A stretch of 35,344 nucleotides of DNA from an uncultured Asticcacaulis sp. (GCA_936940865.1 CAKZJB010000174.1:1-35344); one strand, 5' to 3'; counted from the stretch's first letter, positions 1-7,952 are shown. Translations and numbers: made by a program. Notes: generated by a model not told the origin, from the sequence alone.

Positions 1-141
1 GGTGTGGCCGATCAGCCCGCGCAGGCCGCGGCCCAGTTCCAGGCACAGCTTGGGCAGCTGCGTGGTCTTGCCGGAGCCGGTCTCGCCGCACAGCACCACC
101 ACCTGGTGCTCGGCGATGGCCTTGACCCGGCCGCGGTCGTG
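1..141 (-). other. HrpA-type DEAH helicase motif I segment joined in frame to the MDR gene
   Basis: Reading the minus strand from 141 to 1 gives the motif I region of HrpA-type RNA helicases. Walker A (GETGSGKT) is encoded at 87-64 and is followed by [13 protein letters not shown] and RGLIGHT. Known HrpA proteins show the same order, [13 protein letters not shown] then GLIGHTQPRR. No helicase start codon or leader is present, because upstream codons belong to the MDR protein. Helicase identity is nearly certain from motif I. Its attachment here is either a real recombination product or an assembly junction at a contig end. Confidence 0.75.
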
Positions 142-1011
142 GCCGTCCTCGGTCAGCCGCAGCAACTCGCCGATCATGCGGCGCTTGTCTTCCCTCGACA
201 GGGCTTCGCTGACCTTGGCGCCCCAGAAGCCCTTGACCGTCACCTGCTTGAAGATCAGGTCGCCCGACGACAGCTGCATGGGCTCGCCCTTCATCGAACC
301 GAACGAAACCAGAAGGCCGTTTTCGCCGAGCAGGGCCAGCAGGTCGCCGCTGGCCTGGCCGCCGATCGAATCGACCCCGGCGCGGATGGGCGCGCCTCCG
401 GTCAGGTCGCGCACCTTGTCCCGCCAGCCGGCTTCGGCGGTCGACACGGCATTATCCACGCCCGCTTCAGCCAGTTCCGCCACGCCGGCATCGCGGCGGA
501 CAAGGTTGATCGTATGGATGCCGCGCGCCCTGGCCAGCATGGCCAGGGTCTTGCCGACCGCGCCATTGGCCGTGTTCTGGATAATCCAGTCGCCGGCCTT
601 GACCTCAAGGAACTCCAGCAACATCAGGGCGCTCAGCGGCATGGCGATCAGTTGTGCGCCGGACTCATCCGGGATCACGTCCGGCAAGGGTACCAACAGG
701 GCGGCCGGAGCAATGAAATACTCCGCCCAGGTCTCATGGACGCCGGCCACCACGATGCGCTGGCCGATCGTCACACCTTCGACGCCCTCACCCAGGGCGT
801 CGACAATGCCCGCGGCCTCGCTGCCGCCGATGGCGGGGAGCGCGGGCTTGTAGCCATAGCTGCCGCGCACGGTCCACAGGTCGTGGTTATGGATCGGCGA
901 CAACAGGGTGCGAATACGGACCTGGCCCTTGCCAGGCTCAGGCAGCGGGCTTTCCCCCATAGCCAGGACTTCGGCGGGATCTCCGAACGTGGTGTGAATG
1001 ACGCTGCGCAT
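1..1011 (-). CDS. MDR-family enoyl/quinone reductase, 3' part replaced by HrpA-like helicase sequence (partial)
   Basis: The start is ATG at 1011, preceded by GGAG. Residues 1-290 read as a zinc-independent medium-chain dehydrogenase/reductase, closest to 2-enoyl thioester reductases (MECR/ETR-like) or NADPH:quinone reductases. An N-terminal GroES-like part contains [10 protein letters not shown] and GGSEAAGIV. It is followed by a Rossmann nucleotide-binding stretch, [16 protein letters not shown], and by [12 protein letters not shown]. The expected activity is NADPH-dependent reduction of an enoyl or quinone substrate in the cytosol. After LLRLTEDG (residue 290, about position 142) the frame continues, without a stop, into [19 protein letters not shown] and [12 protein letters not shown], which is the start of an HrpA DEAH helicase domain. 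The last 40 or so residues of the MDR fold are missing. The gene runs off the window at position 1. Family assignment of residues 1-290 is good; whether the chimera is real is doubtful. Confidence 0.8.
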   Translation of the reverse strand, partial: MRSVIHTTFGDPAEVLAMGESPLPEPGKGQVRIRTLLSPIHNHDLWTVRGSYGYKPALPAIGGSEAAGIVDALGEGVEGVTIGQRIVVAGVHETWAEYFIAPAALLVPLPDVIPDESGAQLIAMPLSALMLLEFLEVKAGDWIIQNTANGAVGKTLAMLARARGIHTINLVRRDAGVAELAEAGVDNAVSTAEAGWRDKVRDLTGGAPIRAGVDSIGGQASGDLLALLGENGLLVSFGSMKGEPMQLSSGDLIFKQVTVKGFWGAKVSEALSREDKRRMIGELLRLTEDGHDRGRVKAIAEHQVVVLCGETGSGKTTQLPKLCLELGRGLRGLIGHT

Positions 1012-1280
1012 GACGGTCTCCTGAAAAAGGTGTCGTGCACATAAGCAGCCATGCGACGCCCGCCAAGGGCCGACGATTTTTTATCAGGGCTGTCCATGGG
1101 TTCCTGGGGGAGGAAATGCGCCGATTTTGCGCCCTCATTTTGCGACGCAGCAAAAACCGGCAAAAAAACACCGGTTTGCCACACTGCTGTCACAGGCCGG
1201 GCCTATCCGATTTTGTCGTTCTTGAGCCCTTGCCGGATAAGGTGTAATCTCACTCTTTCCCGGCGGCCGCGGAGTATGCG
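1012..1280. other. Intergenic region with a short hairpin, no gene recognised
   Basis: This 269-bp gap separates the minus-strand MDR gene from the next plus-strand gene, so it should hold both promoters. A hairpin at 1153-1177 has AAACCGG and CCGGTTT arms around an A-rich loop; it lacks a convincing T-run for the plus strand. Short open frames here have no ribosome binding site or recognisable product. Nothing else is visible. Confidence 0.4.
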
Positions 1281-1490
1281 ATGCTGACCCTGCTTCATAC
1301 GAAATTCGGTATCGGTCCCCACCACTGGCAGGCCATGGGCGAGGAAAAGCTCTACGCCCCTGAAGATCCGTCGGTGCATACGGCGACCAAAATCCGCAAG
1401 CGTTGCGCCTGCGGCATGGTGCTGACGACGCTGGAAACCACGGGCCATGTGGCCGCCCCCAAGAGCCCGATGGCTACACAGATTTTGTAA
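1281..1490 (+). CDS. Small hypothetical protein (69 aa) with a Cys-x-Cys pair
   Basis: I do not recognise this protein. The ATG at 1281 has GGAG seven bases upstream (1270-1273), and codon third positions are GC-rich as in neighbouring genes, which supports a real gene. The product is 69 residues, with no signal peptide or membrane segment. It carries a His pair (GPHHW) near residue 14 and KRCACG around residue 42. The two cysteines could bind metal, but there is no second pair to make a zinc ribbon. It lies 43 bp upstream of the next gene on the same strand, so they may be co-transcribed. Function is unknown. Confidence 0.5.
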   Translation: MLTLLHTKFGIGPHHWQAMGEEKLYAPEDPSVHTATKIRKRCACGMVLTTLETTGHVAAPKSPMATQIL

Positions 1491-1533
1491 ACGCTCTGCT
1501 GTTACCTTATCCCCAGGGGCAGGGAAGAGTAAC

Positions 1534-1950
1534 ATGAGTATGCCTTACCGAATGAACGTGTTTGTCGACGACGATCGCAAGGTCATGGTCCTGCGCGTCA
1601 TAGGCCCCATGCCGGGTCCGGAATATGCCGAACGGCTGTTCGAGGCCTATGCCGGCGTTCCCGATGCCTGGAACTATGCTCGTCTGATGGATTTCCGCCG
1701 CTTCGACGGCATGATCGGTTTCGACGATGTCGAAACGATCGTCGAGCGCTGGAATGCGATCACTGCCGGGATCGATTATCATTCCAAGGTCGCCGTGGTC
1801 AGCATCGATCCGCTGGACGGCGTGCGCGTCCCGGCCGTATCGCCGCAATTTCCCAACGAAACCCTCTGTCATTTCCGCGATTTCCATGAAGCCATGGATT
1901 GGCTGACCGCGACAGACGCCGATGGCGAAGCGCGCGCCCTGGCCGGCTGA
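1534..1950 (+). CDS. Hypothetical protein, possibly STAS/SpoIIAA-like (138 aa)
   Basis: The start chosen is ATG 1534, with AGGGAAGAG just upstream; the frame is open further 5' but without a ribosome site. The protein is soluble and cytosolic. An N-terminal strand pattern (VFVDDDRKVMVLRVIGPM) is followed by an amphipathic helix (EYAERLFEAYAGV) and then YARLMDFRRFDG. This order of strand, helix and strand-with-Asp recalls SpoIIAA-like/STAS domains found in alphaproteobacterial hypothetical proteins. The fold assignment is inference from pattern only; no catalytic residues are identifiable. Confidence 0.75.
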   Translation: MSMPYRMNVFVDDDRKVMVLRVIGPMPGPEYAERLFEAYAGVPDAWNYARLMDFRRFDGMIGFDDVETIVERWNAITAGIDYHSKVAVVSIDPLDGVRVPAVSPQFPNETLCHFRDFHEAMDWLTATDADGEARALAG

Positions 1951-1987
1951 CAAACCTCCGTCTTCGTGTTACGAATGGTCATCATGG

Positions 1988-2170
1988 ATGACCCCGCCTC
2001 CGTCCCCGTTTCCGTCGGAAACGCCCTCAGAACCTCAGCGTCTGGCCGAGGCGGCGAATGACTTCGCCCTGCGTCTGGAAGCCCTGACCATGCGCGCGCC
2101 TTTGGCCACCATGGGCCTGTGCGTCCTGGCCGGCATCGGCGTCGGCTTCCTGGTGACGCGCAAGCGCTGA
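1988..2170 (+). CDS. Small single-pass membrane protein (60 aa), ElaB/DUF883-like tail
   Basis: ATG 1988 opens a 60-residue protein. A Pro/Ser-rich N-terminus is followed by a short helical stretch (QRLAEAANDFALRLEAL), and it ends in one membrane segment (LATMGLCVLAGIGVGFLV) closed by basic residues TRKR. A helix followed by a C-terminal glycine-rich transmembrane segment is typical of small stress-type membrane proteins such as ElaB/YqjD. The sequence is too short to assign firmly. No good Shine-Dalgarno sequence is seen, so the exact start is uncertain; it sits 37 bp after the preceding gene. Confidence 0.5.
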   Translation: MTPPPSPFPSETPSEPQRLAEAANDFALRLEALTMRAPLATMGLCVLAGIGVGFLVTRKR

Positions 2171-2240
2171 TCCCGATTGACAACGCGCCCCCGCGCGCCG
2201 ATTACTTCTCTCAAAAATAAATAATGCAGGGAAGGCTGTC

Positions 2241-3545
2241 ATGCCCAGGGTCAATCTCAAGGCCGTCATCATTGCATCGCTGGCCGGGCTTTTGTTCGGC
2301 TTCGACACCGCCGTCATTTCCGGCGTCACTGGCGATCTCAAGCACGTCTTTTCGCTGGACCCGCAGGGGCTGGGCCAGGCGGTCGCGGTCGCGCTGGTGG
2401 GAACCTTTGTCGGCGCCCTGTTCGGCGGGCGGCTGGGCGATGCGATCGGCGGCCGTGACGCCTTGCGCGTCGTCGGCGGCATGTACGTCCTGTCGTCGAT
2501 CGGCTGCGCGGTTTCTCCGAACTTCATGAGTTTCATCGTCTTCCGCTTCGTCCTGGGCCTGGCGGTCGGGGCATCGTCGGTCCTGGCCCCGGTCTACATG
2601 TCGGAAATCGTGCCGGCGGAACGGCGCGGGCAGCTGGTCGGCCTGTTCCAGTTCAACATCGTCTTCGGCATCCTTCTCGCCTATGTCAGCAACTTCGCCG
2701 TCGCCAGCCTGATGTCGGGCGACAGCGTCTGGCGCTGGAAGCTGGGCCTGGCGTCCCTGCCGGCGCTGGTCTTCTTCGCCCTGCTCTACGCCATTCCGCA
2801 AAGCGCGCGCTGGCTGGTGGCCAAGGGACGCCGCGAGGACGCCGCCCTGAGCCTCAGGCGTCTTGGCGTCGCGGAGACCGAGAGCATGCTCGACGAATTC
2901 GCCGCCGGCGACCTGGGCGGGGGCAGGCTGTCCCTGAAACAGCACGGCAAGCCGATCCTGTTCGCCATCCTGCTGGCCATGTTCAACCAGCTCTCCGGCA
3001 TCAACGCCATCCTCTATTATCTCAACGACATCTTCGCGGCGGCGGGTTTCGACCGCGTGTCGTCCGACATGCAGGCCATGGCCGTCGGCGGCGCGAACCT
3101 GATCGCCACCATGGTCGGCATGAGCTTCATCGACCGCATCGGGCGCAAGCGGCTCCTGATCATCGGCGGCATCGGCGTGACGGCGGCATTGGCCGGCGTC
3201 TCGGTCATCATGGCAACCGGCTTGGGCCAGGCGCTGCTGCTGTGGATGCTGCTGCTCTTTATCGTGTCGTTCGCCTTTTCGCAGGGCGCGGTCATCTGGG
3301 TCTATCTCAGCGAAATCTTCCCGACGCCCGTGCGCAGCCGCGGCCAGTCGCTGGGCAGCGCCACGCACTGGATCATGAACGCTGTCATATCGGCCGTTTT
3401 CCCGGTCGTGGCGGCAGAGACAAAGGCCCTGCCCTTCGTCGTTTTCGGCGTCTGTACGCTGGCATCCGTGCTGATCATCGCGCGCTTTTTCCCGGAAACG
3501 AAGGGCGTGGAACTGGAGGCCATGGAAGCGCGCATGGGGCATTGA
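2241..3545 (+). CDS. MFS sugar transporter, sugar porter family (434 aa)
   Basis: This is an inner-membrane proton-coupled or facilitative sugar carrier of the sugar porter (SP) family. Twelve hydrophobic segments are visible. Family signatures appear in order: GLLFGFDTAVISG in TM1, GGRLGDAIGGRDAL after TM2, PAERRGQLVGLFQ before TM5, a PESPRWL-type motif reading QSARWLVAKGR after TM6, NQLSGINAILYY in TM7, DRIGRKRLL after TM8, and WVYLSEIFPTPVRSRGQ in TM10. PETKG lies at the C-terminus. Length is slightly short for the family but both halves are complete. GGGAAGG precedes ATG 2241. The substrate cannot be told from sequence; D-xylose, glucose, galactose or arabinose are family options. It appears to be monocistronic. 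Confidence 0.93.
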   Translation: MPRVNLKAVIIASLAGLLFGFDTAVISGVTGDLKHVFSLDPQGLGQAVAVALVGTFVGALFGGRLGDAIGGRDALRVVGGMYVLSSIGCAVSPNFMSFIVFRFVLGLAVGASSVLAPVYMSEIVPAERRGQLVGLFQFNIVFGILLAYVSNFAVASLMSGDSVWRWKLGLASLPALVFFALLYAIPQSARWLVAKGRREDAALSLRRLGVAETESMLDEFAAGDLGGGRLSLKQHGKPILFAILLAMFNQLSGINAILYYLNDIFAAAGFDRVSSDMQAMAVGGANLIATMVGMSFIDRIGRKRLLIIGGIGVTAALAGVSVIMATGLGQALLLWMLLLFIVSFAFSQGAVIWVYLSEIFPTPVRSRGQSLGSATHWIMNAVISAVFPVVAAETKALPFVVFGVCTLASVLIIARFFPETKGVELEAMEARMGH

Positions 3546-3622
3546 GCCACCGCATTTTGCGTTGACTTTTGCCCCAAACAGGCGACTGTCCGGGCGCCAA
3601 ATCTACGCAAAGGAGCGTCACC

Positions 3623-4738
3623 ATGGCCAGGGTATCGGGACTGTCAGGCAATGAAATCTATTGCATGGCGCTGAAGGGGTATACGGCGGGCGAGCTGGTC
3701 GTCGGCAACAGCGTCAATTCCATGGGTTTCCTCGGCAGCCTCGGCGCCGGGCTCAACAATATCCTGGGCGGCGAAATCCCGCAGGTGACCCAGGCCATCC
3801 AGGACGGCCGCATGCACGCCTTTTCGCGCATGGCCAAGGAAGCACAAAGCCACGGCGCCTCGGGCGTGGCCGGGGTATCGGGCGACCTGCGCGGCCTTTC
3901 CGGAAATACGGAATTTCTGTTCGTGGGCTCCTGCGTCTTCTCGAAATCGGGCGGCGGCACCTTCTTCACCTCGGCCGGCGACGCCCAGGAACTCTATTGC
4001 CACATGGACGCCGGCTATACGCCGATCCACCACGTCTTCGGCAACATCGCCTATTCGATGGGCGTCGGCGGCGGGCTGCTGGGCGCGCTGAAGCAGCTGG
4101 CGCGCGGTGAAATTTCCGAATATTCGGATGTGTTCAACAAGACGCGGCACAAGGCGCTGGAGCGCATCACGGCCGCCGCGCGCAATGACGGCGCCAACGC
4201 CGTGCTGGGTATCCGCACCACCGTCCTGCCGTGGATGGGCACGCACGAAATGGTCATGACCGGCACGGCCATGCACCATCCGGGCCTGCCGGCCGGCGAT
4301 GTGGTGACCAGCGACCTGACCGGCGAGGAGCTATGGTCTATGGCCAGCCTCGGCTATGCGCCGGTAAAGCTGCTCATGTCGACCTCGATCTATTCGCTGG
4401 GTGTCGTCGGCGGCATCTTCTCGGCACTGAAGTCCCTGGCGCGCGGCGAGATTTCCGAGCTGACCACCCTCGTCCACGATGCGCGCGAACACTGCATCGA
4501 CCGGCTGAAGCGCGAGGCCGACAGCCTGGGCGCCGAAGAGGTGGTGGGCGTGAAGACCTACATCATCGAGATCGGCCAGGGCCTGATCGAGTTCATGGCC
4601 ATCGGCACCGCGGTCAAGAAGGTGGCCGGCATGGCCACGGCGACGCAGATGCTGCCTGCCCAGGCGATCGTGCGCGACAAGGACACATGGGTCGACGGCG
4701 ATACGGGCTTCTCGCTGATGCGCAATACCGACAGTTGA
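3623..4738 (+). CDS. YbjQ/UPF0145-like protein with three tandem repeats (371 aa)
   Basis: The product consists of three consecutive copies of a roughly 105-115-residue YbjQ-like domain (Pfam putative heavy-metal-binding, PF01906 type). Repeat 1 covers about residues 5-105, repeat 2 about 115-230 and repeat 3 about 240-345. Each has the order SGNEIY/AQELY/GEELW, then SMG(F/V)LGS-like or SLGVVGG, then a charged helix (RMHAFSRMAKEAQ, HKALERITAAA, HCIDRLKREA), then GA(S/N/E)xVxGV, ending in a GTAM/GTAV strand. Repeats 2 and 3 share ARGEISE. Single-domain YbjQ proteins are about 105 residues and oligomeric; no function is firmly established for them. The start is ATG 3623 with AAGGAG at 3610-3615; upstream in-frame codons lack a ribosome site. 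Cytosolic. Confidence 0.85.
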   Translation: MARVSGLSGNEIYCMALKGYTAGELVVGNSVNSMGFLGSLGAGLNNILGGEIPQVTQAIQDGRMHAFSRMAKEAQSHGASGVAGVSGDLRGLSGNTEFLFVGSCVFSKSGGGTFFTSAGDAQELYCHMDAGYTPIHHVFGNIAYSMGVGGGLLGALKQLARGEISEYSDVFNKTRHKALERITAAARNDGANAVLGIRTTVLPWMGTHEMVMTGTAMHHPGLPAGDVVTSDLTGEELWSMASLGYAPVKLLMSTSIYSLGVVGGIFSALKSLARGEISELTTLVHDAREHCIDRLKREADSLGAEEVVGVKTYIIEIGQGLIEFMAIGTAVKKVAGMATATQMLPAQAIVRDKDTWVDGDTGFSLMRNTDS

Positions 4739-4768
4739 TCCCAGGCCGATAAGACCTACATAGCCGGC

Positions 4769-5356
4769 ATGACCATTTCCCCTCTTCTTGAGGATATCCG
4801 GGCGTGCCGGCTGTGCGAGGCGCATCTGCCGCTTGGCCCCAGGCCGGTATTACGCGCGGCGTCGCCGGAAGCGCGCGTGCTGATCGTTGGCCAGGCGCCG
4901 GGGACAAGGGTCCATGCTTCGGGCGTTCCGTGGGACGATGCATCGGGCAAGCGCCTGCGAGGCTGGATGGGCGTCACGGCCGAAACCTTCTACGACGAGA
5001 CGCAGTTCGCCATCGTGCCCATGGGCTTCTGCTATCCCGGACGCGGCAAGGGCGGCGACAATCCGCCCCGGCCGGAATGCGCCCCCCTGTGGCATGAAAA
5101 GGTGTGCGAACACCTGCCGAATATCGGACTGACCCTGCTGATCGGCGCCTACGCCCAGGCGCACTATCTGGGTGACCGCCGCAAGGCGACGCTTGGCGAA
5201 ACGGTCCGGGCGTGGCAGGATTATGTCGATCAGGGCTTCCTGCCGCTGGTCCACCCTTCGCCGCGCAACCAGATGTGGCTGAGGCGAAACCCATGGTTCG
5301 AAGAAGAGATCGTGCCGTATTTGCGGGAGCGCATCGCTGCCGTGGGAGATGCCTGA
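4769..5356 (+). CDS. Uracil-DNA glycosylase superfamily protein with likely Fe-S cluster (195 aa)
   Basis: The UDG superfamily removes uracil or other deaminated bases from DNA, leaving abasic sites. Motif 1 (water-activating loop) reads VGQAPGTRVHASGVPW at about residues 40-55; motif 2 (minor-groove loop) is HPSPRN at 162-167. Four cysteines, C13, C16, C88 and C104, follow CxxC...Cx15C, the spacing used by family 4/5 enzymes to hold a [4Fe-4S] cluster. Other family blocks are PMGFCYPG and NPPRPEC. The assignment is to the COG1573-type family; substrate preference is unknown. No strong Shine-Dalgarno sequence precedes ATG 4769. Its stop overlaps the start of the SRAP gene (TGATG), so the two should be translationally coupled. 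Confidence 0.88.
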   Translation: MTISPLLEDIRACRLCEAHLPLGPRPVLRAASPEARVLIVGQAPGTRVHASGVPWDDASGKRLRGWMGVTAETFYDETQFAIVPMGFCYPGRGKGGDNPPRPECAPLWHEKVCEHLPNIGLTLLIGAYAQAHYLGDRRKATLGETVRAWQDYVDQGFLPLVHPSPRNQMWLRRNPWFEEEIVPYLRERIAAVGDA

Positions 5357-5967
5357 TGTGCGGCCAGTTCGAAGCCTCGATCCGCGCCCGGCAGGTGCTG
5401 GCGGACCTCGATGAAAGCCAGGTCGTCGACCTGCCACGGCCCGATGTCGTCAAGCCGACCCTGGCGGCGCCGGTCCTGATCGCCAACCCCGAATCGCGCA
5501 AACCCGAAGTCGCCCCCATGCGCTTCGGCCTGGTGCCGCACTGGTACAAAGGCTATTTCAAGGACTGGAAGGCCACCACCTTCAACGCCCGTATCGAGGA
5601 GGTCGACGACAAGCCCGCCTTCAAGGGCGCGTTCCGGTATCGCCGCGCCATCGTGCCGGCCGAAGCCTTCTATGAATGGTCGGGGCCGAAAGGCGCCCGG
5701 ACGAAGTGGCGCATTACCCGTGCCGACAACCAACCGCTGGGCCTCGCCGCCATCTGGGACGAGGCCACCTGCTTCGAAGGCGGGCTGTTCAGCTTCGCCA
5801 TCCTGACCCGCGCCGCCGGGGAGCAGATGTCGGCCATCCACGACCGGGAACCCATCGTCCTGCCGCGCGGCCTGTGGTCCGACTGGATCAATCTCAGGCC
5901 CGTCGATCTGGCGGCGCCGGCGCCGTTGCGGCTTGTCAACATGGAGGCACCGCAGTCCTTTTTGTAG
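5356..5967 (+). CDS. SRAP domain protein (YedK/HMCES-like abasic-site crosslinker, 203 aa)
   Basis: SRAP proteins form a covalent thiazolidine DNA-protein crosslink with abasic sites in single-stranded DNA through Cys2, shielding them at replication forks. The start ATG 5356 is fixed by the required MCG: Met1 is removed and Cys2 acts. Other active-site residues are at E. coli YedK spacing plus two: Asn77 in FNAR, Glu107 in FYEW and His162 in IHDREPIVL. Length fits the bacterial family. The ATG overlaps the stop of the UDG-family gene by one base. The context is striking because the partner enzyme makes the lesion that SRAP binds. No SOS box is evident upstream. Confidence 0.92.
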   Translation: MCGQFEASIRARQVLADLDESQVVDLPRPDVVKPTLAAPVLIANPESRKPEVAPMRFGLVPHWYKGYFKDWKATTFNARIEEVDDKPAFKGAFRYRRAIVPAEAFYEWSGPKGARTKWRITRADNQPLGLAAIWDEATCFEGGLFSFAILTRAAGEQMSAIHDREPIVLPRGLWSDWINLRPVDLAAPAPLRLVNMEAPQSFL

Positions 5968-5972
5968 CTGTT

Positions 5973-5998
5973 CCAACGGCGATCCTGATCGCTGTTGG
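5973..5998 (+). terminator. Stem-loop right after the SRAP gene
   Basis: Arms CCAACGGCGATC and GATCGCTGTTGG pair along 12 positions (one G-U) around a 2-base turn, starting 6 bases after the SRAP stop. There is no T-run, so it is more likely an mRNA 3'-end stabiliser, or a Rho-assisted end between convergent genes, than a classical intrinsic terminator. Confidence 0.45.
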
Positions 5999-6060
5999 CA
6001 AGGGCGACCGCGCGGCGCGCACGTTTGCACGGATCATGCGGCGCCTGATCTGAAAAAGGG

Positions 6061-7836
6061 CTATTCCCCGAAGAACTCTTTCTGCGACTGCTCGAGCTCT
6101 TCGACATAGCGCCGGTTGATATATTTCTCCGAGACGAAGCCCATCAGCTTGTGCTGTTCGTCGACCACGGCCAGGTCGTCGACGCTGAAATGGTCGAAGA
6201 CGCGAAGGATGGCGGCGATGTCCATGTCCGGCCGGACGTAGACCTCGGTCTGCTTGGCCAGTTGCGACAATGGCGTGTCCGGGTCGAGCGTATCGACATA
6301 GGCCTCGGCCGTCTGGACGATGCCGCGATAATCGCCGCGGTCGTCGGTCAGCAGCACGCGGCTGGTCGAGCCCAGGGCCACCTTTTCACGCAACTGGGTC
6401 ACGCTGTCGTGGTCATGCATGGTCACGTGGTTCTTGCGCATGAGCGTGGCGGCCGTCAGGGCCCGCATCCAGCCGATATCGCGCGCCGTGCGCACCGCCT
6501 CGCCGCGCAGGTGCAGGCGCCAGGTCGAGAAGGAGTAGCCGAACTTTTCGCGCACGATGGCGCTCGATGCCAGCGCCGCCGTCACCACCGCCGCCGTCAG
6601 GGCGAAGTCGTGCGTGACTTCCAGCACCATCAGCGACATGGTCATCGGCCCGCCGACCACCGCCACGGCCAGGGCCGCCATGCCGACCAGGGCGGCATTG
6701 GTGACGTCGAGCCCCGCCGCCGGATAGACCATGTCGACAAGCTGGGCGAAAACCGCGCCGATCAGCGACCCCAGGAACAGCGAGGCGAAAAAGAGACCGC
6801 CGCGGAAGCTGAAGGCCAGGGACAGGACCGATGCGCAGACCTTGAGCGCGAATACGGCGAGCAGGGTCGTGATCAGGGCCTGCTGGCCCAGATAGAGCTG
6901 CATGGCGCCGTGCCCCGACGACAGGACCTGGGGCGCGAAAAAGGCCAGGGGCATGAGGCAGGCGCCGCCGATCAACGGCCGCCAGACGTCGCCGATCGGC
7001 AATTTGCGCACCGCGCCTTCCGCCGCCGCCACCAGCCGGATGATCACGATGCCGACAAGCGCGCACAGGATACCGAGGATGGCATAGAGCAGGTAGCCGC
7101 TCAGCGCGATGTCGCGGCCGATGGTCGAGGCGATGACGAAGGGCTCGTTATGCATCAGGGTCGCGGCGACCACGGCGGCCAGGGACGCCGCCGCCACCGG
7201 GGCCAGCGACGCCGGCGTATAGCCGCCCAGCACGATCTCGAAGGCGTAGAAGCTGCCGGCCAGGGGGGCGCCGAAAGCCGCGCCGATGGCCGATCCCGCC
7301 CCCGCCCCGACCAGAGTCCGCAAGGACGCGCGCTTGAGGTCCAGCCACTGGCCGACCTTGGAGGCGACGCCGCCGCCCATCTGGGCATAGGCGGCCTCCA
7401 GCCCTACCGACGCGCCGAAGCCGTTGGAAATCAAGGTTTGCAGGCTGACGATGATGGTGTCGCGCAAGGGGATGCGGCCACCGTGCAGGGCATTGGCCTC
7501 GACCGCATCTACAGGGGCGCGGCTGCGGCGGGGAAAGGCGAAGCGGACGAGACCCAGAACCACGCCGCCGATCGGCAGGGCGATCAGCCGCCACGGATCG
7601 ACCTTAAGCAGGCCCGACAGGCGCAGGTCCGGCGAAAAGCCATAGAGCATGACCTGCATGGCGTGCGAGATGTGCCCGGCGACCGCCGCCATGGTGCCGG
7701 CGACCAGCCCGATGCCCGCGGCCAGGATGATAAAGGCGATCTGGCTCGACTGGATTTCGCGGCGAACCCACGCAACGGTGCGGAGCGCCGGGCGGCGGAC
7801 CGACTTTCCGATATTGGCTTCGCTCTGGAACGGCAT
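6061..7836 (-). CDS. ClC-family chloride channel/transporter with C-terminal CBS pair (591 aa)
   Basis: This is an inner-membrane ClC protein moving chloride or a related anion, by exchange with protons or by channel conduction. Ten or more hydrophobic segments span about residues 30-440. The ClC core includes GFGASVGLEAAYAQ (139-152), where family members usually have GREGP; the gating glutamate is kept (E147) but flanking Gly and Pro are changed. Then come AGAGSAIGAAFGAPLAGSFY, SFRGGLFFASLFLG and GGPMTMSLMVLEVTHDF. Two CBS domains follow, about 461-515 and 528-582, which in this family bind adenine nucleotides and regulate gating. The start at 7836 has no clear ribosome site; MPFQ is the only Met before the first helix. 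Monocistronic and convergent with the SRAP gene. Confidence 0.9.
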   Translation of the reverse strand: MPFQSEANIGKSVRRPALRTVAWVRREIQSSQIAFIILAAGIGLVAGTMAAVAGHISHAMQVMLYGFSPDLRLSGLLKVDPWRLIALPIGGVVLGLVRFAFPRRSRAPVDAVEANALHGGRIPLRDTIIVSLQTLISNGFGASVGLEAAYAQMGGGVASKVGQWLDLKRASLRTLVGAGAGSAIGAAFGAPLAGSFYAFEIVLGGYTPASLAPVAAASLAAVVAATLMHNEPFVIASTIGRDIALSGYLLYAILGILCALVGIVIIRLVAAAEGAVRKLPIGDVWRPLIGGACLMPLAFFAPQVLSSGHGAMQLYLGQQALITTLLAVFALKVCASVLSLAFSFRGGLFFASLFLGSLIGAVFAQLVDMVYPAAGLDVTNAALVGMAALAVAVVGGPMTMSLMVLEVTHDFALTAAVVTAALASSAIVREKFGYSFSTWRLHLRGEAVRTARDIGWMRALTAATLMRKNHVTMHDHDSVTQLREKVALGSTSRVLLTDDRGDYRGIVQTAEAYVDTLDPDTPLSQLAKQTEVYVRPDMDIAAILRVFDHFSVDDLAVVDEQHKLMGFVSEKYINRRYVEELEQSQKEFFGE

Positions 7837-7894
7837 GACGGCACCGATGGACTGTTTCGACCCTAACCCGCGTCGCCCGCAAATGAAAGCCGGT

Positions 7895-7923
7895 TTGCCA
7901 CAATACAGGCCAGACGCTACAGT
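7895..7923 (+). promoter_or_regulatory. Possible Caulobacter-type housekeeping promoter on the plus strand
   Basis: TTGCCAC (7895-7901) and GCTACAGT (7916-7923) are 14 bases apart and resemble the Caulobacter TTGACGS / GCTANAWC consensus. It points away from the ClC gene and into a folded repeat with no plus-strand gene downstream, so if active it would make a short non-coding transcript. Weak evidence. Confidence 0.25.
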
Positions 7924-7952
7924 ATGGTTACCGATACGATCAAATCCGGTGG

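Noticed and set aside
2211-3542. Long minus-strand open frame rich in Asp, Gln, His and Arg
   Set aside because: It is the antisense shadow of the sugar porter gene; composition is typical of GC-rich reverse frames and no domain is seen.
4700-4768. SOS (LexA) box before the UDG-SRAP pair
   Set aside because: No GTTC-N7-GTTC-like or GAAC direct-repeat site could be found in the short upstream region.
6151-7866. 571-codon plus-strand open frame
   Set aside because: Antisense to the ClC gene, whose membrane segments and CBS domains are clear; the frame is low-complexity and has no ribosome site.
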